DNA of 64,000 bases from Halomonas sp. DQ26W (GTDB taxonomy: Bacteria > Pseudomonadota > Gammaproteobacteria > Pseudomonadales > Halomonadaceae): contig NZ_QPKI01000002.1 of NCBI RefSeq assembly GCF_003339685.1, positions 1 to 64,000 on the forward strand, read 5' to 3'. The notes under the pieces were generated by a model, which was not told where the DNA came from, did no database searches, and was given only the letters and a program-made list of their open reading frames with translations. How positions within the stretch are numbered: the stretch's first letter is position 1; every line of letters starts with the position of its first letter. Positions 17,875 through 26,149 of the stretch are shown one piece after another. A program made the translations under genes and the position numbers.

Positions 17875-18192
17875 ATGAAGACAGAGCTACAGGAATTCGA
17901 AGAATCCATGCGCCGTCAAATCAGCGCCTTTCAAAATCCCAAAGAAGAAAAAAAGGGGCCGCGCCCCATGCCCGACAGGGGTGCGAAGTCGCCGGGGCAA
18001 TCGGCCAGCTCCTACAAAACCGGCCATTTGGTCAGGCTCGCCGTACGCACCAGGGCACTCGAACAGGACAGCGTCTTCGAACACCATTCCAGCAGCATTT
18101 CCAAGCTAGAGGCACAGCTAGAAGCCGAAAAGGCAGCCAAGAAAGCCGGCTATCCGATCATCGGCCATCTTATCGAGATTCGGCGCCTGTAA
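17875..18192 (+). CDS. Hypothetical protein, small, charged
   Basis: 105 residues, ATG 17875, with GAGAG just upstream. There is no signal peptide or membrane segment. The N-terminal half is very rich in Lys, Glu and Pro (KEEKKGPRPMPDRG) and probably disordered; the C-terminal part contains a likely amphipathic helix (SISKLEAQLEAEKAAKKAG). The base composition is like that of its neighbours. It converges on the S8 protease gene 14 bp away. It might be spurious, but the consistent reading frame and ribosome site favour a real gene. Confidence 0.5.
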   Translation: MKTELQEFEESMRRQISAFQNPKEEKKGPRPMPDRGAKSPGQSASSYKTGHLVRLAVRTRALEQDSVFEHHSSSISKLEAQLEAEKAAKKAGYPIIGHLIEIRRL

Positions 18193-18205
18193 CCTTTCTA
18201 ACGGC

Positions 18206-20422
18206 TCAGAAAGCGACCTGATAGTTGATGACTGCCGCGCTATCCGAGCGGGCGGCGCGATCATGCCCCGGCTCCAGCGTGTGGCTCAAGTTGAGCTGCA
18301 GGACACCGCGCTTACTTGCCTGGAAACGGTAACCCAATTCGATATCCTGCTGTCGCCCGGAGGGGGCCAGGTCAGCCGTGCGCTCTTCATGTATCACCCG
18401 TCCATCCAGTGTGCGACCCACCGGCACCGATAGCGTCACCGTCGCGTCGCTGATCCGCATCGGCTGACGATATGCCAGCGCAGCGCTGTGGCGCGACCCT
18501 GACCATTGCACGCCCATGCCAAGCTCATCGGTTCGTATCTTGTCGATGTGCTGGATGAAGCCACTACTGCCCTGCACCTCACCCTGGCCACGCTCATAGT
18601 GGGCAAACGCCTGCCACTGCCCACCCAGGTTGGCATCGATGGCGAGACCGCTGAAGGCGGTGCGGTTACGCTCGCCCAGCGAAAGCGCGCCACTTCCCTG
18701 ACCGCCAAGTAGCCCATGCGACTCCTCGAGGGAGCCCATGGTAGCGGTGATCCCGAAGCGATCCGAGGCGCTCATGCGCAGCCCGAAATCCGTCCGCGCT
18801 GCCTGGTAGGCCCCACCCAGATGCCGCCTTCCCTTGACCGCGTCGCCAGACCAGTGCTTGGCCACGAGATCCAGACCACCGATCAGAGGATATTCGGTGC
18901 GCAGTCCCATGACGGTTTCCAGGGGGCCGGTCAACTCGGAGCCAGCCTGGAACGAAAGCAGCGGCATGAACCCCGACTCTCCGTACGCACTCAGCGGGTC
19001 CACTTCGTTGCCGCCGAACTGGAAAAGCGTCCAGTCGCTCTTGCCCAGGCTGCCATCCAAGCGGCTCGATAGGGTCTCACCATGGCCGTTGACACGCGAA
19101 GTGAACCGAAACATACCCATGTTGCTTTCGATCTCCTGGCGCTGCTGCGGTGAGGAAGCCGAAATACGCTCCAGGTTCGTGCGCAACACCTTCCGGCGCT
19201 GTTCGCGGTAGCCGCTGTGCTGTGACAGGTCGATACGATAGTCCCGCCCAAGGTCGTCGAATGCTGCCACGCCCTTCAGTACGCCACTCTGAGCAAGACT
19301 ATCGCCATAGGCAGCGGAAAGCTGTGCGAAACTCTCGCCTGGCGAGTGGGAGTCACCGTCGATATAGGTGCCTGCCGCCAGCGCCAGTGAACCATCCGGC
19401 TCCAGTGCAACCCCTATGTCCGCTTCACCCTGACCCAGATAGTAGAAGCCGCAGTCCACGCTGCCGTCACTTCCACAGCTGGTATCGCCATAAAGGGGCG
19501 AGCTTTGATCGGCCGTCTCCAGTAGTCGCTTCGATACCGTGGCTGCATCCAGATGGGGCCAGAGTTCGATCATGGCAGCGGCATACTGGGCTACCTGTGG
19601 CGCCGCTATCGACGTCCCCCCCCAGGTAGCGTAACTGGCATCATGCTTGGCGGTGGCTGCGGTTGTTGCCCACGGGGCCGTCAGAAAGCGCGCCTGCCAG
19701 TCGGCGTCTGCCCCAGGGTGATTGCTCTGCTCCTTGAGCACGATTTCGCCATCCTCGTTGAGTGTTGAGCCACCCACGATGAGCATCCGAGCATAGATGT
19801 CCTCGTACTGATGTATCGGGTTGGACGACGTCAGTGTCTCGCCATCGTTCCCCGCCGAGACAACATAGATCGAGCCGAGGCCGTCATTGCTGGTCACGAT
19901 GCGCTGAAGTGAATCCAGCGATGATACGCCCAGATAAGAGGAGGACTCGGCAGGTGCATGGTAGCGCCCGCCCCAACTGTGATTGATCACCCGGGCACCT
20001 TCGTCAGCCAGGTAACCGACGCTGTAGTCCAGCACGCTGACGGTGGCCCGGCCCGGAAAGTCAGGGCTGCTCACCTTGGCGAGGTAAAGCTGTGGCTCAC
20101 TCGAGCCCAGGGTGGTCAAAGACGCCACTGCCGTACCGTGGTCCTCGTCACCACTGACGTCATCGCTGCCGTCCACCAGGTTGACGGTTGCGTAGAGCGC
20201 AGGGGCCAGCGTTTCATGAGTAATGCGAAAGCCGGTATCGGCAACGCCGACAAGGACAGAGCCCTCGTCACGAGGCAGGAGACTGGGATTCAACTCGGGT
20301 TCGTGAGTACCCTTGTCATTGGTCGGCTTGGTGCCACCACCACCACCACCACCGCCGCAGGCGGTCAGGGTCAGAATGGCAGCAGGCAGAATGAGGGTAC
20401 TTACGAAACGGTAAATTAACAT
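18206..20422 (-). CDS. S8 (subtilisin) serine protease with autotransporter-like C-terminus
   Basis: 738 residues. A lipoprotein signal ends in the lipobox LTAC with C22, followed at once by eight glycines. The subtilase domain (about 55-290) has the full triad: D62 in VADTGF, H95 in DHGTAVAS and S271 in GGTSIAAPQVA, plus oxyanion N192 in SAGNDGE. The region from about 430 to the end is rich in alternating polar/aromatic strands (LFQFGGNE, RTDFGLRMSA, WQAFAHYERGQG) and ends in YQVAF, the terminal Phe typical of outer-membrane barrels. It therefore looks like a type V autotransporter protease, as in SphB1/NalP (which are also lipidated). The target is unknown. An L,D-transpeptidase lies just upstream. 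Confidence 0.85.
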   Translation of the reverse strand: MLIYRFVSTLILPAAILTLTACGGGGGGGGTKPTNDKGTHEPELNPSLLPRDEGSVLVGVADTGFRITHETLAPALYATVNLVDGSDDVSGDEDHGTAVASLTTLGSSEPQLYLAKVSSPDFPGRATVSVLDYSVGYLADEGARVINHSWGGRYHAPAESSSYLGVSSLDSLQRIVTSNDGLGSIYVVSAGNDGETLTSSNPIHQYEDIYARMLIVGGSTLNEDGEIVLKEQSNHPGADADWQARFLTAPWATTAATAKHDASYATWGGTSIAAPQVAQYAAAMIELWPHLDAATVSKRLLETADQSSPLYGDTSCGSDGSVDCGFYYLGQGEADIGVALEPDGSLALAAGTYIDGDSHSPGESFAQLSAAYGDSLAQSGVLKGVAAFDDLGRDYRIDLSQHSGYREQRRKVLRTNLERISASSPQQRQEIESNMGMFRFTSRVNGHGETLSSRLDGSLGKSDWTLFQFGGNEVDPLSAYGESGFMPLLSFQAGSELTGPLETVMGLRTEYPLIGGLDLVAKHWSGDAVKGRRHLGGAYQAARTDFGLRMSASDRFGITATMGSLEESHGLLGGQGSGALSLGERNRTAFSGLAIDANLGGQWQAFAHYERGQGEVQGSSGFIQHIDKIRTDELGMGVQWSGSRHSAALAYRQPMRISDATVTLSVPVGRTLDGRVIHEERTADLAPSGRQQDIELGYRFQASKRGVLQLNLSHTLEPGHDRAARSDSAAVINYQVAF

Positions 20423-20467
20423 GGGTCGTCGCAGCGAGCGCTGCGGATCCTCCTTGCTTCAGTCGAA

Positions 20468-21136
20468 CTAACCCCGGATCACGACCCGGGTACCGATGTT
20501 GAGCCAAGGGTCCAGTGCACGAATCTGGTAGTTGTCAACGGCCACGCATCCCTCGGTCCAGTCGAAGCTACGGTGCACATCAGGATCGCCGCTGCCCAAG
20601 CCATGCAAGCCGATCAGGCCGCCGAGAGCAGTGGTGTGCGGCGGCCTGCCAGTGCGTGCCCGGTAGGTCTCGATATAGTGGTACTCCTCTGGCGTTATCT
20701 TGCCGATCCGCAGTGCTTCGGAGGCCACCTCGGCATTGGGATAGTCGATACCAAAGAAGAGCTCGAAACGGGAAGCGCGGTTGATCCGGTCCACGCGGAA
20801 CTCGCCCAGCGGTGTCATGGAGCTCCCCTTTGCCCGCAGCGGAGCCGCACCTCCTGCCCCATAGGCCAGGTGTTCGATTCGCTTCATCACGTACTCGCCA
20901 CGATAGACGGTCACCAGGCGGCTCTTCAGGTCCACGTTCACCCAGATCTCATCCGACGCCAGGCCGGCCGGCATCGCCAAGGCATCGAGTGAGTGGAGGA
21001 ACCCGGCTTGGGAAAAGACCGGATCCACACCATTTTCCTGTGTCGTGGATGAGTCGAAATTGGCTTGTGCCGCACCACTACCCATCATGGCCAGTGCCGC
21101 AACGCAAGCGGCCAACCAATGTATCGTCTTGTTCAT
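20468..21136 (-). CDS. L,D-transpeptidase (YkuD domain), exported
   Basis: 222 residues with a signal peptide (MNKTIHWLAACVAALAMMGS, cleavage near GAAQA). The YkuD domain (about 60-220) has H178 in LIGLHGLG and catalytic C197 in DWTEGCVAVDN. The usual S/T-H-G-C motif has Glu in place of the His next to Gly, a variation I have seen in exported members. These enzymes form 3-3 peptidoglycan cross-links or anchor proteins to peptidoglycan. It is co-directional with the S8 protease gene, 45 bp away, so a shared envelope role is possible. Confidence 0.87.
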   Translation of the reverse strand: MNKTIHWLAACVAALAMMGSGAAQANFDSSTTQENGVDPVFSQAGFLHSLDALAMPAGLASDEIWVNVDLKSRLVTVYRGEYVMKRIEHLAYGAGGAAPLRAKGSSMTPLGEFRVDRINRASRFELFFGIDYPNAEVASEALRIGKITPEEYHYIETYRARTGRPPHTTALGGLIGLHGLGSGDPDVHRSFDWTEGCVAVDNYQIRALDPWLNIGTRVVIRG

Positions 21137-21315
21137 TCTCCCCCCTGCCCAGAGCGGTATCGTTTTTTAGTTCTCGACAGGGGATTCTACCCATCTTTAA
21201 TGCATAGCGTCTTGATTTACTTCAAGCCTGAGTGACACTTCAAATAACCATGAGGATTCACTAAAACAAGGATTATTGAAAACGCCATGACTCTGGTCTC
21301 CGTGCCTGGACCTCT

Positions 21316-21756
21316 TTAACACGTCAGCGGCGGGTGCGCCGAAGAGGAAGCGATCTCGCCTGGATCAGCCGTTCCGGCCAGGTCCCCGAGTATCGGGCAG
21401 CTCGGGCGATGGTCGCCCTGGCAATGTTCGGCCAGGTGCTGCAGGGTCTGGCGCATGGCGATCAGCTTCCCGATCTTGCTGTCCAACTCTTCAATATGAG
21501 CGTAAGCGACGGCCTTCACGTCCGAACTGGCGCGTTTGTCATCCCGCCACAGGGCGAGCAGGTTTGACATCTGCTCCACGGAAAACCCAAGGCTTCGCGC
21601 CCGCGCGATAAAGCGTAGTGCATGAATGTCCTTGTCGCTGAAGCTTCGATAGCCGGCTTCGGTCCTGCCAACCGAGGGAATAAGGCCAATGCTCTCATAA
21701 TAGCGAATCATCTTGCCCGAGATGCCTGAGGCTTTTGCCGCTTCTCCGATATTCAT
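21316..21756 (-). CDS. cueR: Cu(I)-responsive MerR-family regulator
   Basis: 146 residues. The MerR winged helix (about 1-70, MNIGEAAKASGISGKMIRYY) is followed by a dimerisation helix and a metal-binding loop with C112 and C120 (CQGDHRPSC), the same positions as in E. coli CueR. Ser77 is present, the residue that makes the family selective for +1 ions (Cu, Ag, Au). It is divergent from copA across a short region holding a typical MerR-type promoter, so it should activate copA on copper exposure. Confidence 0.95.
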   Translation of the reverse strand: MNIGEAAKASGISGKMIRYYESIGLIPSVGRTEAGYRSFSDKDIHALRFIARARSLGFSVEQMSNLLALWRDDKRASSDVKAVAYAHIEELDSKIGKLIAMRQTLQHLAEHCQGDHRPSCPILGDLAGTADPGEIASSSAHPPLTC

Positions 21757-21825
21757 CCGCTACCTCTCGCTTTTCTATATCAAGCCGGCACTATGGCGTT
21801 ACACCATTGTTGCTCACATCATGCC

Positions 21826-21856
21826 TTGACCTTACAACGGTGGGAAGGTTTATGGT
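21826..21856 (+). promoter_or_regulatory. CueR-activated copA promoter
   Basis: -35 TTGACC at 21826-21831 and -10 TATGGT at 21851-21856 are separated by 19 bp, the over-long spacer that MerR-family activators correct by distorting DNA. The spacer region contains the dyad ACCTT-N11-AAGGT at 21829-21849, the usual CueR operator form. Confidence 0.9.
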
Positions 21857-21897
21857 TGCCACACTAACAACTGCGGCACATGAGAGGAAGTCAGATC

Positions 21898-24462
21898 ATG
21901 CAGCGCAACCCAGTCAGCCCGACAGGGTCGACCACCCAAAACGTTCCTGACACCCATGTCTCCTACTCCCTTGGCATCGAAGGCATGAACTGTGGTTCCT
22001 GCGTGGGCCGGGTCGAGAAGGCCATACTCGACGTAGCGGGCGTCGAGGATGTTTCCGTCAACCTGGCCACCCGGCGGGCTCAGGTGAGCTTTGCCAATAG
22101 CCAAGCGGATATCGCCGGTGTCGCCCGGGCGGTCAGTGCCGCCGGCTATCCTGCGATAACCGACACCATCGAGCTGGCGGTCAAAGGCATGAGCTGCGCC
22201 TCCTGCGTTGGTCGAGTGGAGCGCAAGCTCGCCGGCGTACCCGGTGTACTCGATGCCAACGTCAACCTCGTCACATCGACGGCAACCGTTCGCATCGTCG
22301 CTGATACCGCGACCCCGGACGTCCTGGCCAAGGCCATTGAGGATGCAGGTTTTGATGCCGAGGCGGTGGGTGATACGCAGGATCGCAGTGACCGTGAGCG
22401 CGAAGCACAGGACCAGGAGATCGGCGAGCTGAAGCGTGCCGTGACAGTGGCGGGCGTGCTCACCCTGCCCATTTTCGTGCTGGACATGGGCTCACACTTC
22501 ATCCCCATGATGCATCACTGGCTGCAGATGAACGTGGGCCAGCAAAACCTCTACTTTCTCTTCTTCGTACTGGCTTCGGTGGTGCAGTTCGGCCCCGGCC
22601 TGCGCTTCTACAAGAAGGGCTGGCCGGCGCTGATTCGCGGCGGCCCGGACATGAACTCCCTGGTGATGCTGGGCACCTCTGCCGCCTGGGGCTATTCGGT
22701 CGTCGCCACTTTCCTGCCCCAGGTACTGCCGGCCGGCACGGTGAACGTCTACTTCGAAGCCTCGGCGGTGATCATCACACTGATACTCGTCGGCCGCTAT
22801 TTCGAAGCCATTGCCAAGGGCCGGACCAGTGAGGCGATCAAGGCACTGATGAAGCTTCAGGCCAAGACGGCCCGGGTTGTCCGTGATGGCGAGGAAATGG
22901 AGATCGCCATAGAGGAGGTGCGTCGAGACGACATGGTGCTGGTACGGCCCGGCGAGAAGATCCCGGTGGATGGCCAGGTCACCGACGGCAGCTCTTTCGT
23001 GGATGAGTCCATGATCACCGGCGAACCCGTGCCGGTGCGTAAGGAAGCCGGTGCCGAGGTGGTAGGCGGCACCATCAACAAGGTGGGCAGCTTCACCTTC
23101 CGGGCCACCAAGGTCGGTGCCGATACCCTGCTGGCTCAGATCGTGCACATGGTCGAGCAGGCCCAGGGCTCGAAGCTGCCCATCCAGGCCCTGGTGGACA
23201 AGGTCACCAACTACTTCGTGCCGGCGGTGATCGCGGTGGCCCTGGCGACCATCGCCGTGTGGTTGATCTTCGGCCCGGGTCCCGCGCTGACCTTCGCCCT
23301 GGTCAATGGTGTGGCAGTGCTGATCATCGCCTGCCCCTGCGCCATGGGCCTGGCCACTCCCACCTCCATCATGGTCGGAACCGGCAAGGCCGCGAGAATG
23401 GGCGTGCTGTTTCGCAAAGGCGAAGCCCTGCAGTCGCTGCGTGATGCTACGGTCATCGCCCTGGACAAGACCGGGACCCTGACCAAGGGCCGGCCGGAGC
23501 TCACCGACCTGGTGGTGGCCGGTGATTTCGATGAGGCCGAGGTGCTGCAACTGGTGGCCTCCGTGGAGCGTCAGTCGGAGCATCCCATCGCCGAGGCCAT
23601 CGTCAATGCGGCCAAGGCGCGCGGGATGGTGCTCGATTCCGGTCAACATTTCGAGGCCGACCCCGGCTACGGTGTCGCAGCAGAGGTCAATGGCCGCCGT
23701 GTCGAGGTGGGTGCTGACCGCTACATGCGCAAGCTGGGGCTGGACGTGGAGATCTTCGCCAGTGCCGCTCACCGGCTCGCCGACGAGGGCAAGAGCCCGC
23801 TGTATGCTGCCATCGACGGCCGCCTGGCGGCGATCATTGCCGTTGCCGATCCGATCAAGGCTTCCACGCCGACGGCCATTCAAGCCCTATACGCCGCAGG
23901 CCTGCAGGTGGCCATGATCACCGGCGACAATCGACGCACTGCCGAGGCCATCGCCCGCCGCCTCGGCATCGACAAGGTGGTGGCCGAAGTGCTGCCCGGC
24001 GGCAAGGTGGATGCGGTGAAAAGCCTGCAGGCCGAAGGTGGCGTGGTGGCCTTCGTCGGCGACGGCATCAATGACGCCCCAGCACTGGCCCAGGCAAACG
24101 TGGGGATCGCCATCGGCACCGGCACCGATATCGCCATCGAGTCCGCCGAGGTGGTGCTGATGTCCGGCGACCTGCGCAACGTGCCCAATGCCATTGCGCT
24201 GTCCCGTGCCACCATCCGCAATATCAAGCAGAACCTGTTCTGGGCCTTTGCGTACAACACGCTGCTGATTCCGGTGGCCGCCGGCGTGCTCTATCCCGCC
24301 TTCGGCATCCTGCTCTCGCCGGTCTTCGCCGCCGTGGCCATGGCCGCCTCGAGCATCTGCGTGCTCACCAATGCCCTGCGGCTCAAGGGATTCCGGCCAC
24401 CGCTCACCATCGAAGCGGATGAGGCCAAAGCACCCGAGCAGCCGGTTCCGCAGGCTGCCTGA
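21898..24462 (+). CDS. copA: Cu(I)-exporting P1B-type ATPase
   Basis: 854 residues from ATG 21898, chosen because GAGGAAG lies seven bases upstream; an ATG at 21880 has no ribosome site. Two N-terminal heavy-metal domains carry GMNCGSC (C32, C35) and GMSCASC (C100, C103). Eight membrane helices follow with the ion-binding CPC at 479-481, the actuator loop TGEPVPV near 374, phosphorylated D523 in DKTGTLT, HP motif in SEHPIAEAI, and the [11 protein letters not shown] hinge. It pumps Cu(I) from cytoplasm to periplasm, where the Cus system of this window can remove it. A terminator hairpin follows. Confidence 0.97.
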   Translation: MQRNPVSPTGSTTQNVPDTHVSYSLGIEGMNCGSCVGRVEKAILDVAGVEDVSVNLATRRAQVSFANSQADIAGVARAVSAAGYPAITDTIELAVKGMSCASCVGRVERKLAGVPGVLDANVNLVTSTATVRIVADTATPDVLAKAIEDAGFDAEAVGDTQDRSDREREAQDQEIGELKRAVTVAGVLTLPIFVLDMGSHFIPMMHHWLQMNVGQQNLYFLFFVLASVVQFGPGLRFYKKGWPALIRGGPDMNSLVMLGTSAAWGYSVVATFLPQVLPAGTVNVYFEASAVIITLILVGRYFEAIAKGRTSEAIKALMKLQAKTARVVRDGEEMEIAIEEVRRDDMVLVRPGEKIPVDGQVTDGSSFVDESMITGEPVPVRKEAGAEVVGGTINKVGSFTFRATKVGADTLLAQIVHMVEQAQGSKLPIQALVDKVTNYFVPAVIAVALATIAVWLIFGPGPALTFALVNGVAVLIIACPCAMGLATPTSIMVGTGKAARMGVLFRKGEALQSLRDATVIALDKTGTLTKGRPELTDLVVAGDFDEAEVLQLVASVERQSEHPIAEAIVNAAKARGMVLDSGQHFEADPGYGVAAEVNGRRVEVGADRYMRKLGLDVEIFASAAHRLADEGKSPLYAAIDGRLAAIIAVADPIKASTPTAIQALYAAGLQVAMITGDNRRTAEAIARRLGIDKVVAEVLPGGKVDAVKSLQAEGGVVAFVGDGINDAPALAQANVGIAIGTGTDIAIESAEVVLMSGDLRNVPNAIALSRATIRNIKQNLFWAFAYNTLLIPVAAGVLYPAFGILLSPVFAAVAMAASSICVLTNALRLKGFRPPLTIEADEAKAPEQPVPQAA

Positions 24463-24464
24463 AA

Positions 24465-24499
24465 CCCATCCGCCCCCGGGCATGGCGGGGGCGGATGGG
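24465..24499 (+). terminator. Terminator-like hairpin after copA
   Basis: Perfect 13-bp stem CCCATCCGCCCCC / GGGGGCGGATGGG, three bases past the copA stop. No T-run follows. It also lies at the end of the convergent purU transcript. Confidence 0.6.
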
Positions 24500-24567
24500 C
24501 CGGATTGCGTGCACATCGAGTACCTGTGCGTGAGTGGCCTTGGCTGATCTGATACCCCCTGGGACAG

Positions 24568-25434
24568 CTACCGGTCGAAGACCACGGTGCGGTTGGCATG
24601 CAGGAAGACGCGCCGCTCCACGTGCAGGGCCACCGCCCGAGCAAGGGTCAGGCACTCGATGTCGCGCCCCTTGGCCACCAGGTCTTCCGGATAATCGGCG
24701 TGGCCGACCGGCTCCACCCCCTGAGTGATGATCGGCCCTTCGTCCAGGTTATCGTTGATGTAGTGGGCGGTGGCGCCGACCAGTTTCACCCCCTTCTCGT
24801 AGGCTTGGTGGTAAGGGCGCGCGCCCTTGAAGCCGGGCAGCAGCGAATGGTGGATGTTGATTGCCCGGCCGGAGAGCCTTCCGCACATCTCGCTGGAGAG
24901 CACCTGCATGTAGCGGGCCAGGATCACCAGTTCCGCGCCGCTCGCCTCGATCTCCTCCCGCACCTGCGCCTCCTGCTCGGGCTTGGTTTCCGGCGTGATC
25001 GGGAAGTGGCGGTAGGGAATCCCGTGCCACTCCGCCAGCGACGCCAGGTCGGGGTGATTCGAGACGATGGAGCGAATATCGATCGGCAACTGGCCGGTGC
25101 GATAGCGATAGAGCAGGTCGTTGAGGCAGTGATCGGCCTTGGAGACCATGATCACCACCGGCATTCGCGTGCCCGGGGCGGTCAGCTCGAAGGTCATCTC
25201 GAACTCGGCGGCACGCTCGGCGAAACCAGCCTGGAACGCCTCTGCACCAAACCCCTCTGCTAACGGTCTGAATTCCGTGCGGATAAAGAAGTGATCGCTC
25301 AGGTGATCGTCGAAGGACTGCTGCTCGGTGATGTAGCAGCGCTGCTCCTTGAGAAACCGCGTCACCACGTCCACCGTACCGAGTCGACTCGGGCACTGGG
25401 CCGTCAGGATCCAGCGATTGTTCTTGTCTTGCAT
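24568..25434 (-). CDS. purU: Formyltetrahydrofolate deformylase
   Basis: 288 residues from ATG 25434 (upstream codons to 25479 are not family-like). It hydrolyses 10-formyl-tetrahydrofolate to formate and tetrahydrofolate. An ACT-like N-terminal domain (about 1-85, RWILTAQCPSRLGTVDVVTRF) precedes the formyltransferase fold: SNHPDLASLAEWHGIPYRH, LARYMQVLS, NIHHSLLPGFKGARPYHQAYE with the catalytic Asn/His, and GATAHYINDNLDEGPII. Last gene of the glyA-soxBDAG-purU unit; it recycles folate loaded with the methyl carbon of sarcosine. Confidence 0.95.
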   Translation of the reverse strand: MQDKNNRWILTAQCPSRLGTVDVVTRFLKEQRCYITEQQSFDDHLSDHFFIRTEFRPLAEGFGAEAFQAGFAERAAEFEMTFELTAPGTRMPVVIMVSKADHCLNDLLYRYRTGQLPIDIRSIVSNHPDLASLAEWHGIPYRHFPITPETKPEQEAQVREEIEASGAELVILARYMQVLSSEMCGRLSGRAINIHHSLLPGFKGARPYHQAYEKGVKLVGATAHYINDNLDEGPIITQGVEPVGHADYPEDLVAKGRDIECLTLARAVALHVERRVFLHANRTVVFDR

Positions 25435-25451
25435 ATTCCGTCTCTCCGAAT

Positions 25452-25474
25452 GGGGCCGGTGTCGCACCGGCCCC
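25452..25474 (-). repeat. Intergenic hairpin between soxG and purU
   Basis: Perfect 10-bp stem GGGGCCGGTG / CACCGGCCCC with a 3-base loop, wholly in the gap between the two genes and before the purU ribosome site. It may lower read-through to purU or stabilise the upstream mRNA. Confidence 0.5.
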
Positions 25475-25480
25475 GGCATC

Positions 25481-26149
25481 TCAGGCCTCGACGCCGATGG
25501 CGTACTCCGCGCCGGCGTCCAGCAGCCAACGATAGAGGTAGTCGGCGAAGCTGCGGCGCAGTACCAGCTCCCAGCGATCCTCCGTCGGTCGGCGCAGGAT
25601 CAGGTTGCTCTTGGCAAACACCGTGGTCACGCCCTTGCCCACCGGGAAGGCGTCGGGGTGGACGTCGTAGGGCGTCGACTTCATCAGCAGCTCGCGGACG
25701 CACTCACCCTCGAGCTCGACCAGGGTCTGGCCGCCACCGACGTTGACGATGGCATAGTTTTTGACAGCGGTATCGCGGGCGTCACCCAGGGCATCGCGCA
25801 GACGCTGCTCGAGTTCAAACTCCTCGCCGCCGGGCACGATCAAGAGCCACTCGTCGGGCGAGAGCCACTGGATCGAGCGCTCGCCGCTCTCGTCATGGCT
25901 GAGCGCATTGGGACGCCCCGGTAGCTGGAGGCCGAGCACCTGGCGTACGGCGTCATCGAGCACGATGGCACCGCCGCGCAGTATCAGGTGGCCCAGCATG
26001 GCCCGCTCGCGCAGCACCACACGGCTTTTCTCACTGACGCTCGGGCGGCCAGTGTTCTGATAGGACCAGGCCAGCGGAGATTCCGCTGGGACCTCGGTCG
26101 CGGGGCGTGCGTCGTAGACGTTGGCGCAGGTCAAAGTGTGATCAGACAT
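25481..26149 (-). CDS. soxG: Sarcosine oxidase gamma subunit
   Basis: 222 residues from ATG 26149, which overlaps the end of soxA by 8 bp. It is a small subunit of heterotetrameric sarcosine oxidase, with a fold like the aminomethyltransferase (GcvT) N-domain. Typical segments are MLGHLILRGGAIVLDDAVRQ, WLSPDEWLLIVP, LVELEGECVRELLMKSTPYDVHPDAFPVGK (key part GECVRELL) and LRRSFADYLYRWLLDAGAEY. It follows soxA in the canonical soxBDAG order. Confidence 0.93.
   Translation of the reverse strand: MSDHTLTCANVYDARPATEVPAESPLAWSYQNTGRPSVSEKSRVVLRERAMLGHLILRGGAIVLDDAVRQVLGLQLPGRPNALSHDESGERSIQWLSPDEWLLIVPGGEEFELEQRLRDALGDARDTAVKNYAIVNVGGGQTLVELEGECVRELLMKSTPYDVHPDAFPVGKGVTTVFAKSNLILRRPTEDRWELVLRRSFADYLYRWLLDAGAEYAIGVEA

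Noticed and set aside
22492-23883. Long minus-strand frame opposite copA
   Set aside because: Same antisense artefact: no domain is recognisable and copA on the plus strand shows all P1B-ATPase motifs.
25452-25474. Terminator that splits purU from the sox operon
   Set aside because: The hairpin is strong but has no T-run on the minus strand, and glyA-soxBDAG-purU is a known unit, so I list it only as a hairpin.
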